Below are positions 44,218-55,900 of a stretch of DNA of 64,000 bases, in pieces. The notes beneath the pieces were generated by a model. The model ran no database searches. It saw nothing but the letters and a program-made list of their open reading frames with translations, and was not told the origin of the DNA. Location of the stretch: contig PJRA01000016.1 in the NCBI GenBank assembly GCA_016987375.1, positions 1,232,532 to 1,296,531 on the forward strand. The letters are read 5' to 3'. Position 1 is the stretch's first letter; the number at the start of each line of letters is the position of its first letter. A program made the position numbers and the translations under genes. This stretch comes from Brachionus koreanus. Its lineage: Eukaryota > Rotifera > Eurotatoria > Ploima > Brachionidae.

Positions 44218-44340
44218 TTCAATGTTAATCAATAGGCTTTATCAAGTGGCTTTGTCATAGTCCACTGATTAACACTTCATTTATTTAATCTAAATAAAAT
44301 ATTTAATATTATTAAAAATTGAAATTTTTATTATAAAAAT
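44218..44340. repeat. Dispersed repeat R1, copy 2
   Basis: Matches 16795-16905: TTTCAATGTTAATCAA, TCATAGTCCA and TGATTAACACTTCATT in the same order, then the A/T-rich TTTATTATAAAAAT part. Confidence 0.65.
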
Positions 44341-45027
44341 AAAATAACAAATAATTATTTTTTTATTCTATTCATTAGGTTTAAAATTTGAATATGAAAT
44401 CCGGGGTAGTTCCAAGCGGCTTAAGTCCTCTTTTTAGCCCTAGTGTTAGAAAAAATTAGAGAATTTGAAATAAACACAAAAATTATAAATAAATAAAAAG
44501 ATAAGGTTAAATCAAGTATTGAAGTTTGTTTAAAATAAAGTGTAAAGAGAAGTTGGAAATATGGTTTGTTTTGGTGTTACTTTGTTTGCAGTAAAATCAC
44601 TTATTACCTTGGCAATTCGTAATTTTGTGGTTTTCTTCTTGATTTTAAAAATTTAATAAACAGAGAATTTACTCTATCTTCGATTTTTTCGGTTTTTAAT
44701 CACTTATGGATTGTGTCGATGCTCTTTTTTATTTGGAAAAAAAATCAAGGTCTTTTTTTAATTATTAGAATGCCACATTGTAGAATAATAATAAAACAAT
44801 AGTCAAAAACAGATCTGGTTAAAAATTTATATAGAGTCTTGTTTATGGCATTTGACTTCCTCTATTTGAATCACTTAATTTTTAGTAAACAAGAGTAGAA
44901 AAACATTGATAGTTATTTAGATAAAATATTTTAATTTCTTATTTTTTATTAAGTCAATGTAGATCAAATCGATGTTATTGAAAATTGGTAGTTTGAAATT
45001 TTCTTCTTCTCTTTCCCTTTAAAACAA
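44341..45027. other. Intergenic, no gene seen
   Basis: AT-rich. A more GC-rich GAAATCCGGGGTAGTTCCAA at 44396-44415 is unidentified. Confidence 0.45.
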
Positions 45028-45315
45028 CAGCTTAAATCGGACACAAAAATGCATGCATTAAGTTTATCTTCAACGATCGCGATTCTTTTTTTCTCCTAAT
45101 TTGCTTCTTCTTGGGCAAAGAGCTGAGTAATTTACTAGGCAGTCGGGTGGTTTGTCGACACACTTGCATAGGAACCTTATTCTCTATGTCTATTTGCATC
45201 CAAAGCTTTCAATTTTTCCTCCATGATAATTTGAACCTGATATTCTGTGCATCAGTATCACGACACTCCAACTTTTATCCAGTCAAAAACGACCGTCTTT
45301 TAAGAACCCAGATTC
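45028..45315 (-). mobile_element. SINE-2/LINE tail copy, divergent
   Basis: Read on the minus strand, the 45028-45085 part matches the GATGATCAACTYGATGCAGT to CTGTGTCAGATYGGAGC section of the copies at 48025 and 49597 with many changes. A CCAGTCAAAAACGACC element at 45278 fits the start of the same body. The middle is unrelated or heavily rearranged. Confidence 0.5.
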
Positions 45316-45544
45316 AATAATTGTGTCTTGTAAGAAAAGAATATGTTACCAATGTCAACTTGGTTAGTGTAACACTTAATCGATCTAATAATTTTTCTTT
45401 CTAATTTTTTAAGGTTAAATTCAAAATAATTTAGCATTTTATAAATTCTAGTGATCTGAGCCGCAAACACATTTTCTAAATAAAATTTAAATAATTTATT
45501 TTATGTTCCACATTTATCCATAAATGATGATACGGATTTTTTTC

Positions 45545-45689
45545 TCCTTATACACTCCTTGTGGAGCATAGGCTCATTTGATTTCTTTGTAACTATTTTA
45601 ATTCCTGGACAATCGGGTTACCCACCGGAGCCCTCCATTTCCTGATTGATGTCGGGTGTTCCAACCACTTCACCACAGAACCAACAATG
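45545..45689 (-). mobile_element. SINE-1, head and tail in normal orientation
   Basis: On the minus strand: tRNA-like head with A box TGGTGAAGTGGTTGGAAC (45660-45680), a shortened region lacking the B box, GTTACAAAGAAATCAAATGA, then the LINE-like tail CCTATGCTCCACAAGGAGTG and TATAAGG. Same family as 2855-3111. No clear target duplication. Confidence 0.78.
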
Positions 45690-47129
45690 ACACGGAATGG
45701 GACATATTTTTTACCGGGACAAAAGTTGACAAAGACAAGGCTTTTTTCCCAATAAATTGAAAAAAATTATTTTTTGTTTTTTTTGTTGTGCTACACTTTC
45801 AATTGGATGAAAGAGAGAGAGAAAGAGAAAATTTTTTGATTAGGCTTGAGCTAAATTAAGATAAAGTAGCGATTGGTCGCACGAACTAAGGCTGATGAGA
45901 AGGAGAGCATTTAGCTGAGCTGAGGTAAAAAGTCGGTACATTAGCCAGTCATAAATTGCATAACAAGTCATTAAGGAGCTCTAACCGTGGTTTGTTTACA
46001 CAAAGGTTTAATGGAATAAATCGGCACGTCTCGAGGCAAATATAAATAAAAGACAACTAAAAATTGATGATTAATTTGAAAATAAATCTCCTATTTAAGA
46101 TAAGTCTCAATTTTCGGATAAATAAAACAAGAAGATTTGTGTTTATTTAATTTAGTAATTTATTGAACATGATCGATTTGATCTATTAGGCCAATCAACA
46201 TCTAGCTAATTTAAAATTCACTAGATACAATTGGTAGACGGCAATAATTAAACAAACTAAACCTAAACCAAAATTAAAAAAAAAAAAAGTAATTATCAAG
46301 AAACAAGTAGTCGTTGAATTTTGTTTTTGTTGTTGTTGTTGTTGCCAGACTCGTAATTTTTATCCTAAAATTAATTTTATGTTCAAATCATAAACTTAGA
46401 AAAGTTAAAACATTTTTTTTTTTTCAAGATTTTTTTCCTACCTGAGTAGGGATTAGGAGAGATCAAACACCATTCGGTAATAAAAACAAAAAAAAAGTTT
46501 TTCAATTTAGAAATATGTCGTTTGGCTTTTAGAGAGAGAGAGAGAGAGAGATTAAATCTCATAAAATATTTTAACTTAATGATAATAAAATAATCGAGAA
46601 ATGTCAATTACTATCGCACTTGCGCGCTACCAAGCTAAATGACTCGGCTAATTTTTATTTTTACGGCTAGATTTTTACGACCGTAAACCTAGGCCCAGTT
46701 TGAAGACTATTGGCATATTTAAATTCAAATAGTCAAGCTAACTCCGGGCTCGGATAAACTCAATTTAGAATTTAATTGAGCGTTTAAGAGAAAGAGAGAG
46801 AGAGAGAGAAAGCAAGCACGCCGCCACATTTACTCGTGCGTTCTCGCTCGACTCTTTCTCAAACCCATTAACTTGAGAATCGTGCCATAAAAACCGTATG
46901 CTTGTAAATAAATGATAATAAAAAATACTGTTTTATTACTGCTGCAAATCTCACATGAGATTTGGGCACACAAAAAAAAAATAAACGAAAAAACTAAAAA
47001 TTATATTTGACATGATTTGAAAAAAAATCTACTTAACAGACTGAGATAAATTACACGCCTAAGAGATTTTAAATTTAGAAAAGAGAGATCATTTTTTGTT
47101 TAATTAGCATTTAGATTTATGTATGAGAA
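45690..47129. promoter_or_regulatory. 5' region of the nuclear receptor gene
   Basis: Contains (TTG)n at 46324-46343, a GA run at 46535-46551 and another at 46791-46812, and an unusually GC-balanced block at 46610-46870 (for example CGCCGCCACATTTACTCGTG). In this AT-rich setting such a block suggests a promoter or CpG-bearing 5' UTR. GA runs are possible GAGA-factor-like sites; that is inference. Confidence 0.45.
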
Positions 47130-50100
47130 ATGGACTCGAACTCGTCGACGTCGTCATCAACAGGCTCTTCAGCATCGTCCTATTTGCCGACGACAAGCAA
47201 TGCCAATTCGTACTCGTACACGACCCAGTCCTACCCGAGTCAAAGCTACACTATGCCGTTTGACACCAACTACTACCCGCAGCACTTTTCCTCGTCTTCG
47301 TCGTCGTCGTCCTCGCCGGCGTCGAGCTCGCCGCTAGCCGCCAATCAGACTCCCTATTACCCCCAGTCCGACCCCAATCAGTACTATTTTCCCTCCTCAT
47401 ATCACAGCCAGACCTACTATCCCACCCCCAATTTCACCGGCTTCACCGAGTTCAACTACGACTCTGTCGAACAGCCCAATAATCACTACGCACATTACTA
47501 CCAGAATTATCAGGGAGACTCGTTTAACAATTGGACCGGGGCCTCTCAAGTCGTCTATCAAAGTACTAGTCAAAATAGTGACAATTTTCAAATGAAAAAT
47601 GAATTGTATGCTCCTAATTTTAATGGATTCGAACCACCTAATCAAGACTTTTTGGCAAAAACAAACAAAAAATGCAAAAGTCCAGCTAAATTAAACTCAA
47701 AAGGCACTTGTCTCAAACGAAAAATAAAAGATGGTTAGTCTTTTTTTTTTCTTTTTTATTTTTTCCAATTTATTATATCTGTTTTGAAACACACTCTATG
47801 CATCTATACAATTGTTTTTTGTAAAATAAAATGTTTCGCTCAAAAATTAAGAATTGTAAAAAGTGGTGTTTTGAATGAAACATTTAATTCTTTAACAACA
47901 AGTGTATGTGCGCACGGTTTGTTTGTTTGTTTGTTTTTTTTTATTAATAAATAGAACAAAATATTTACATTGTTGCATATGTGTTGCATATCTTTGTTTT
48001 ATTATTGTTATTACTAGACAATTGACCCTTTTATATCCTAGTGGATAATGGGAAGGAACTTATCCTCTTTTCCAGCACCTTTATTAGAGCAACGGCTCCA
48101 ATCTGACACAGAAGTTACTGCATCAAGTTGATCATCTACACTGCAATTATTAACCAGTCAAAACCAGTCCCTCATTTTTGATTTAAGGGGCTTTTTTGAA
48201 GATTTTTTTTAATAAATTTAAATTAATATTAGCTAAGGCAGTTAAAACATTATTTTTTTCAATAGCGTTTTTGAATGAATTAAGTGATTCTGCGTTTTTT
48301 AATTCACATGGTAATTTGTTCCATATATTGACCATTCTGTTATTGAAAAAATTGGATCGTTGTTGATTTGATTTTACAAATNNNNNNNNNNNNNNNNNNN
48401 NNNNNNNNNNNNNNNNNNNNNNNTAACAGTTTATACAGTCCATTTTATATAGTTCTTTTTATTTCTGGATTAAATCACCTCTAATGCGTCTCAATTTTAG
48501 TCGCCTTTCTTCATAATTTAAATATCGAGTTAATTTAGGTATTTTAGTTAACCTATGTTGAATATCTTCTAATATTTTTATATCTTTTAATAAATATGGT
48601 GACCATACAGGTAAAGTATATTCAAGGTTTGGTCTGATATAACAAGTAATAGTCTTTTCCATATAGCAGTTTCACGTGTTTTAGAAGTTTTCTTCAATAT
48701 ACCAAGCATTCTGTTACTCCTCGATCCTTTGCTTGCATGACTAACACACAAACTATTCAGTTTTACGGACTATTAAAAACCCCAAATTGACATTCCTTAA
48801 GAAATGGTTAAGATTACTGAAAAGAAACTTCATTTGTTCTGCACACACTGAGATTCTTCCTCAAATTATAAAATTAATAAACTTATTTAGAAAGGAAAAT
48901 TAAAAATTTTGTCTAAAATTTCATAGATGTTAAAGAAAAAAATCCAAAAATTTTTTTTGTTTACAGATGACAATCTTTACTTTGGGATAAAGTGAAAATT
49001 TTGTCGATATCATTCGATTAGTTAACCAATTTTTTCAATGACAGTTTAAGTTAAAAAGGAGTATTGATAGAAACTTTTAACAAGTAGATCAGATAGACAA
49101 AAACCCAATTAAAAAACTGTAGTATTAAGCATATACATTTTTGATAGTTTTTAACTGAGATAATAAAGTATAATAAAGAGAACTTATTTTTATTTTTTTA
49201 TTTGTTAAATTATCGCCAATTCTGGCAAAGAAATTTAAATTTCAAAAATTAAAATTAAATGTAACAAGTTTTTTTACTTTTTGATTCTATGTTCCTATGA
49301 ATTTTGGTTTTAGAAATAAAAAAAATAAATTTAATATGACAACAATGAATTACCGTATTTCATCTAAATTAAATACTAGTTAATAATTAAGAAGTCATTT
49401 ATAGAGAAAATTAATCAAAATGAAAAGGAAATGGCAAAGAAAAATTTTTATTTGTATAATTTAAAATATTCATAACAATTTAATGCTTCATATTAATACA
49501 CAACAAAAGCCAAAGTCAATAATTTCTTATTTATTTTTAATAAAGAATTTAAAAATTAAAAAAATGATAAAATAAATTAAAAGTATTGTATGAAAATGTT
49601 TAAACCCCTTTCATCAAAAAATGGGGGACCGGTTTCGACTGGGTAAAATTTTCAGTGTAGATGATCAACTCGATGCAGTAGCCTCTGTGTCAGATCGGAG
49701 CTGTTGCTCAAAAAGGTACTTGAAAAGGAGATGAGCTCCTCCCCATTATCCACTAGGATAGAATAGGGTCCAAAAAAAAAATTGTATGAAAAGGAAAACA
49801 AATATTTTCTACTTTCAAATAGTTTATTATTGATTTTAAAAAATATTAAATAAAGTTAAATTTCATATTTATATGTTGTTTAATCTACGATTTACACATT
49901 TCAAGTAGAAAATGTTGAAAATGCAGCTGAAAAATAGGCTCTTAAATTTTTCTAATCAATATCAAATAAAATCATAGCGAATGCTTTCTTTTCTTAGAGT
50001 GCTTGTTCGATTTAGAGGTCTAATCATGAAATAAATTAACTTTTTTCTTTATCTCCCGGCCGATTAAACTGAGAGTTAATCTGAATTGCTCTAGTAAAAT

Positions 50101-51206
50101 ATTTTCTAGTCTAATCCGTTTTTTGTTTTCCGATCATATTTTAATTTTCATGTTTACCATTATTAAATTTAATGTCTAAGGCGACATTTCTTAAAATTTA
50201 TTTTAATTAGATCTTTTTCCATTAAGATACCAAAGTGGTGATATTTATTTGCATCATATGCGAAAAGTCATACTCAAATGTGTCTGAATTTAATCAAATA
50301 TGTGATGATTGCAAGTCATTTTTTAGACGAGTGTCCAAGCGATCTACAAGACCAAACATGTGTCAGCATGCTGTGTGCGATTTAAATTGTGAAAATTTTA
50401 AATTTGACAAGTGTGTAAAAATGGGTCTTTGCGCCAAAATAAAAGAGAACAGAGATGAGTTGAATGTTCTGTTCGATGGTGAATTCGAATCATTCGAAAT
50501 GGACACCATCAATTTAAAACAAGTAAACTCATTTGTGCTAAACGAGATTGAAAACAAGCGTCAATTGATCCGAACAGCGAATTCAGAGCTAAAAGTTAAA
50601 GAGTACATGACAGAATTGATGCGCAATATGGTGAACATATTTCACAATGGACAAAAAAATGGATTTGACGAAACACAGTACCAGGAAAAGATAAGTCGCT
50701 CTCTTCTAGTGGCCTATTCTTTTTTGGTAGATCAGGAAATGGCTAATAAGTCCAATGTACTGTTACTTCTGTCTTGTCAGCTGAGTCCCTACGAGCTTAA
50801 ACTGTTGGAGCAATTGGAAAAAATCTATGCGTCAAATAATGAAGAAAAAGCCTATGTGGATAATTATTCTTATTTGGCTCGGGATAATTTGTATCCGAGT
50901 TTTGGGACGTTTGATTACTACCAGTATCAGGAGACTAGTGATCATCATCAAGTAGCGATGACTAGTTATGAGTGCGTCAAAAGCGCTCATTTAAATGAGC
51001 TTAAAATATTTCATTTTTTACTAATTCTATTTAGTTCATTTTTGAACATAGATCAATTCATGCAAATGAGCATCCAATCGAGTGTGAACGATGTTGATGC
51101 TTGCTATTGTCAAAAGCTTATTTTAAGACTTATAGACAATGTATGCAAAGACAAAGTAATTAAGACCAAAATTTTATTAAGCGTTTCGGATATTGATTTG
51201 TTTTAG
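47130..51206 (+). CDS. Divergent nuclear receptor, 2 exons, transposon-filled intron
   Basis: Exon 1 47130-47733 and exon 2 50227-51206 join in phase 1 (donor GGTTAGT, acceptor TTCCATTAAG) to give 527 residues. Exon 1 encodes a Ser/Tyr/Asn-rich, disordered activation-type region. Exon 2 starts at the DNA-binding domain: first zinc finger C-x2-C-x13-C-x2-C (CIICEKSYS...CDDC) and the recognition helix CKSFFRRVSKRS, as in nuclear receptors. The second finger is contracted: CQHAVCDLNCENFKFDKC lacks the usual C-x5-C-x9-C-x2-C spacing, though FDKCVKMGL aligns with the family FKKC...GM end. A helical C-terminal half (about 290-527) has the size of a ligand-binding domain with no strong motif. The pairing of the two exons is my inference from matching phase and order; the zinc finger call is firm. 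Confidence 0.72.
47740..48024. other. Receptor intron, 5' part
   Basis: AT-rich with (GTTT)n at 47921-47936; no element recognised. Confidence 0.5.
48025..48180 (-). mobile_element. SINE-2-type body = LINE 3' tail
   Basis: Read on the minus strand it runs GAGGGACTGGTTTTGACTGG, GTGTAGATGATCAACTTGAT, TCTGTGTCAGATTGGAGCCG, then CATTATCCACTAGGATA and GGGTC. High similarity with 49597-49780. It directly follows the stop codon of the LINE frame at 48183, so it is the LINE's own 3' UTR. Confidence 0.8.
48183..48710 (-). mobile_element. LINE ORF2 C-terminal fragment (CR1-like), contains N gap
   Basis: Minus-strand frames encode SNRMLGILKKT (about 48690-48710), TITCYIRPNLEYTLPVWSPY and LLKDIKILEDIQHR (48459-48662), YEERRLKLRRIRGDL, then after the gap FFNNRMVNIWNKLPCEL and FKNAIEKNN. 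These are the R.NRMLG, RP.LEY...WSPYL.KDI..LE..Q, YE.RL..L....RR.RGDL and FF..R.VN.WN.LP motifs of CR1-like ORF2. Few stops, so relatively young. Confidence 0.85.
48382..48423. other. Assembly gap (N run)
   Basis: 42 undetermined bases inside the LINE frame; the flanking frames are in register. Confidence 0.98.
48710..48766 (-). repeat. SINE-2 tRNA-like head joined to LINE
   Basis: On the minus strand AGTCCGTAAAACTGAATAGT and TTGTGTGTTAGTCATGCAAG match the tRNA-like head at 40993-41045 at about 42 of 54 positions, mostly transitions. The similarity stops where the LINE motif SNRMLG begins. Confidence 0.6.
48767..49584. other. Receptor intron, middle part
   Basis: AT-rich with no element recognised. 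Confidence 0.5.
49597..49780 (+). mobile_element. SINE-2/LINE tail insertion with 12-bp TSD
   Basis: 184 bp between exact ATTGTATGAAAA duplications (49585-49596, 49781-49792), ending GGGTCC and A10. It begins inside the body at TGTTTAAACCCCTTTCATC, so it is a 5'-truncated insertion of either the SINE or its LINE partner. The short A tail and perfect duplication mark it as fairly recent. Confidence 0.9.
49793..50226. other. Receptor intron, 3' part
   Basis: No element recognised. Ends in the acceptor TCTTTTTCCATTAAG at 50226. Confidence 0.5.
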
Positions 51207-51904
51207 ATGTATTTTTGTAACTTAAATGTTTTTTAATTTTAAATTCCATTTATCATTTATGTATTTAATAAATATAAATAAAAAATTTAATTTATAATTT
51301 ATTTTATTCCTGTAATGTTAAACTTAATGTTCAAAAAAAAAAGAAAATTTAAAAAATTTTTTTGGATTTTTTTTAAACCAAAATTTTTTAAAGAGCTATT
51401 GAGATAAAATATTTTATTTTATTTTTATCTTTTTCATAATTAAATAAAATATGTAATACACCGTACGTATGACTAAGTCATCTGTTTCTCAACTGATACA
51501 CAAAGATAAGTGGGAATTAATATACTTGTCATATATATCAGAAGTAAACGCTTCTAGATGCTGATATAGGCACTTGTCTATTAGCTCACATCTTGTCTTA
51601 ATTCTAAGCCGATGCTACTGGCACTCAATTATTGGTATAAATGATTCGATTCTTGAAACACCCGATTAGCGTTCACATAATATTTTAAGAAAAAATTAAA
51701 AAAATAAACTGTTAGAAGAGTGAGATTTCTTTATTTTTCCCCTCTTCTCTTTTATTTAATAGCGCACGCTATTACAATTCTCATAACGAAAGATTGAAAT
51801 AAAATACATAAATTTTTAGAGCTCAACAATTATTTCATTTACTATTTAAAAGTATTAAACTCCATAAAATTAATAATTAGACGCTTATTACAATTTCAAT
51901 TAAA
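51207..51904. other. Intergenic, no gene seen
   Basis: AATAAA signals at 51268 and 51279 probably end the receptor mRNA. A balanced-composition stretch at 51460-51670 is unidentified. Confidence 0.45.
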
Positions 51905-51909
51905 TCTAT

Positions 51910-52358
51910 GGAAAAAAAACAAGTCAAAATTTATGGTAATACTGAGAACGCTTGTAAAAAATTCTTACCGATTCCAGCTTCTTCGGGACCAGTTGAACGG
52001 CTTTTTTCTAAATCTGGTTATATCAACCGACCACATTGGTCAAGATTAACTGTCAAAAACCTAGAAGACACAACTTAATTGGTAAGTAACATGGATTTTA
52101 TCAGGGACTAAATTAAAAAAAAAAACTGTTTTATTCTAAGCAAAAGAAAACTTTTATTAATAAAAATTTAAAGTTTAATTTTTTTTAATTAATAATTTGC
52201 ATCGATTTTTAAAAAATAAAAATTATAGAATAAAAGTCTCGACTTTTACTTTTTAATGACTTGTTAAGACTCTTTTTTACTGACTTTTATATAATTCCAA
52301 ATAGAGTTAAGCTTTTAAAAATAAATGAATAAAAATCAAGCGAAATAGGAAAACTCTG
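51910..52358 (+). mobile_element. hAT transposon 3' end with transposase C terminus
   Basis: At about 51932-52072 the plus strand encodes FLPIPASSGPVERLFSKSGY and RPHWSRLTVKNLEDT, the hAT C-terminal dimerisation motif (P.SSAPVER.FS..G......R..L....L). About 290 bp further, AAACTCTG at 52351-52358 matches the right terminus of the hAT MITEs at 14059 and 35158, preceded by the same AAAAGTC-rich sequence. The left half is missing. A degraded relative of the MITEs' autonomous parent is likely. Confidence 0.78.
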
Positions 52359-52774
52359 GCTAAAGAGAGGTTTTTTATTTGTTTAAACTAATTAAATAAA
52401 AGATATATATTAATATTTTTACTATTTTTTAAGATCAAAAAGATGATTATTACCAGCTCAATTGGTAATTGGTAATGAGAAATAATGTGTTTTGCTATCT
52501 TATACAATTAAAATTTTATTTAAATTTTTCATTAATTTTGACTCAAGCTTAAACAATTAAAACACAATTATAAAAATTTTATTTTAAAAATATAAAAATA
52601 AAAAAGGAATGAGTTTTTACTAGATAGCAAATTTTTGGTGGTTAATAAGTAGAATAAAAGTTCAGTTTGCTTATCCATTCTAAATTTTAAACTAGATAAT
52701 CATATCAAGTTTTTCACTGATAAGTTTAATTTAAGAAAGTGTAAAACTTGCATTTTTTGTTTAGTTTAGTTAAT
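52359..52774. other. Intergenic, nothing recognised
   Basis: AT-rich, no element recognised. Confidence 0.5.
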
Positions 52775-52905
52775 TGAATAAACATAAATGGAAGGGTTTA
52801 TGACATACACCGTTGTTTACAGTACTATGTCTGCACATTACTTTATATATATAGTGAGAATTAAATGATTAAGTGAATACGAGAAAAAAAGATTTTTTTC
52901 CAACA
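52775..52905. repeat. Dispersed repeat R2, copy 4 (divergent)
   Basis: CGTTGTTTACAGTACTATGT, CACATTACTTTATATATA and AATTAAATGATTAAGTGAAT follow the order seen at 21185-21345 and 22010-22160. Confidence 0.55.
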
Positions 52906-55900
52906 AAGGTTTTTATGCTAAATTTAAAAAATTACTAAATTTAATTTAAAACCAACTCAAATTGTAAATCAAGTGGAGTTGTTTATATTATTTTATAAAA
53001 CGTAATGTTTTTTGTTTTAAATTATTAAGAATTACATTGTTAAAATTTTAATTTATAAAAAAGTAGATTTATTTAAGAATTTTTTTTTGTAAAAAAGTGT
53101 ATTTATTATTGATGGATAAAAGGTAAGCCAAAATATTTCAAAAGCTTATGAAAAGTCTATTAGTATTTCATTAACACTGTTACCCTTTGGCAACTAACTT
53201 GTGATAATTTTAAACATTTCAAGGAGGTCAGACACATCCTTTCTTTATAGCAAATTCATGCTGAATAACAGTTACAAGATTATTCTTTTGAAAGTAAAGC
53301 ATTAAATCCAAAACAATCCACGCTACTTATGTCTTTGACTTTTAATAATGAAATTAAATATATCGAAAAACATGGAATGAAAATAAACCAAAAATTCTTA
53401 ACATAATATAACAGAAAAAAACTTAAGATTATTTAGCAGATAACATAATAATGACATAATGAAAGCTGATTTAAAAAAATTAAACATTATCAAAATTTTG
53501 TTTTAGCTACTAAAGAGATCTCATTGCATCCGGCTTATTTTTGTTTATTTTTTAATGAGAATCAAAAATTTTTAAAATGTTGATTACAAGATATATCAGT
53601 AAAATATCAGAATAATATTTGAAAAATAAAACAATTTTAATCAAACACCTGGCAAACACATTTTCTTTATGAAACATTTTAAAGAGTATTTTTTAAACAT
53701 GTGATTTTAAATCGAATTATTATTTTAAAAAAATAGCTTTAAACTTTTATTAGAATTTTTTCTATTATTTAAAATTTTAAATTATTTATTAAAAGTTGAC
53801 TTTGATGAATAATGATAAAATTTTTCCAAAATATTAAATTGTATTTTTTTTGAAACCACTGCAACAAACATTTTTTATAATTGATTCAATTTTCAATAGT
53901 TAGAACTATGCTTTATAAGAGTTAGAGAATTATTTGTTTTGATTTAAATAAGATAAAAATTTAATCCGTAAATTAAACTAGAAGAAAACAACAACCTGAG
54001 GATTATTTATAGAATAGAAAAGCTCATCAACCAGAGAAAAACAAGAAAGTATGTAGACAAAACAATGTATGTAAACACTTATCGAGAGTTAAAAAACAAA
54101 AATATGTTTTTTATCTTATATTTTTAAATAATGAATATAATTCTTTTGCATTATCACAGCACGAGAATAAACAACAGCAAAAAAACTTTTGGGTTTAATT
54201 TTTTATATTTTAAAAAACTAAACTTCTTCTACTTTGTATCTTTAAAAAATAAAAAGCACCTTGATCAATTCAAATTGAAATTATTTTATTTATTAGCAAT
54301 TTTATCAACTTGATGCAAATTTTAAAAATAAACAAATAACAAGCATTAAAATAAAGCTTTGCAAAAACAGCACTTCAAGTCACTCTCAAATTTCCATTAA
54401 TAATTAATCGAATCATTTCTAAAACAATGTTAATAAATCACTTTAAAAAAGAAAAACAAAATTACAATTTAATATGTAATAAAAACAAAATAATCAAGAA
54501 CTAGAAACAACCAGATGATGTTAAAACATCTAGCGATTTTACTTTCTAATAAAAGTTAAAAATATGCTTAGTTTTTATTAGTTTGAATTATACTAATAAC
54601 TATTTTTATATATTACTTTTTAATTAATCATTTTCTTGTAATTAGTAGATATTATTTTTAATTTTACTAGCTTAGAACATAGAAAAAGCCCAGTTCAGTC
54701 ATAGATATTGGTGAAAATATTTCTCATTATTTTTAGATTTGGTAAAAATTGTAGTAAAAAGAGAAAAGCAATTTAAATCAAAAAATTAATTAGTGTCAAT
54801 TAGACAGAATACCTGGGATTTATTAAATTAAATTTTTAGATTGAAATAATAAAAAATCAATGTGGAATTTTGCTAGTCAGAGAACAAGAAAAAAAAACTA
54901 AACCGATAGCTTTAAACTATAAGAATTATTGATGCCATTTGCTCCAAGTTTTAGCATTCCTTACTCCAACTATGTATTAAATTTCATTTGAATTAATCAT
55001 AATAAGTAAATAAATTATTTTGAAAAATTTTTCAGATTATATAGAAAGAATTCTTAAAAAATTAATTATAAATAGCTGAATAGCCGTATTTCTTTTCTCT
55101 CAGTTATTGAGATTCTGTTTCAATTAACCCATGCAATTTTGTTGCTTGTTAAGAAAAAAATAAATTTACTATTCATTCTGTTGAAATCAAATAGAGGTAA
55201 ATTAAAATTTTTCAATTCAATAATCTTTATAGATTATATTTATTACCAAACTAGTATTTAGCCAATTTAAATTTTAAACTCTAATTTTTCAAGGAGCAAG
55301 CTAAAATTAAAATTAAAAAAGTTTAATTTATTTGAATTAGAAAAACAAATTTCTAAATTTAAATTAAACACTAGACCTTTGTGAATTAAATTTTTTTTAA
55401 ATTTAATTAAAGCTTTCTTAAGCTCAATTCAACCATTAATTAAGTAGTAATATGATAACTTGATTAAAAAAAAATTCAAATAAAATGTACCATGATCAAA
55501 CGGCTAAATTGTTTTATTAAATTTTGTTTTTTTTTTTAACTTATTAATTATTTAAAAGTATTGATTTTTGAAACCATTAAATTTTGTTTTATTGATGCAA
55601 TCTTGTGTTCCTGTCAGTGTCTTTAAAATAAATCGCTTGATACAAAAATAATTATTTTAGAAATTTATTTTTTTTCTACTTTATTAAAATTATTTGTTTC
55701 AACAAAAAAAAAGATCTAACTCAAAGGTGTTGGTTTATGCCCATTAATTTCCTAAGAAGCTATAATAATAAGTTATTTTGTCCAGATTTCTGCTTTATAA
55801 TAATGCCTAGTTATTTTATTTGAATTTAATTTATATCTAGACACATCGGACTAATTTTTTTTACACAGACCAAAACAAAGTATTCGACAAATATTTAAAA

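Noticed and set aside
44396..44450. CCCTAGTGTTAG as a piggyBac-type MITE end
   Set aside because: No matching opposite end and flank is TTAG, not TTAA.
46535..46812. GA runs as a CRISPR-like or regulatory array
   Set aside because: They are simple dinucleotide runs; no repeat-spacer structure occurs anywhere in the window.
47397..47645. Minus-strand frame opposite receptor exon 1
   Set aside because: Product of the low-complexity, relatively GC-rich codons; no family features.
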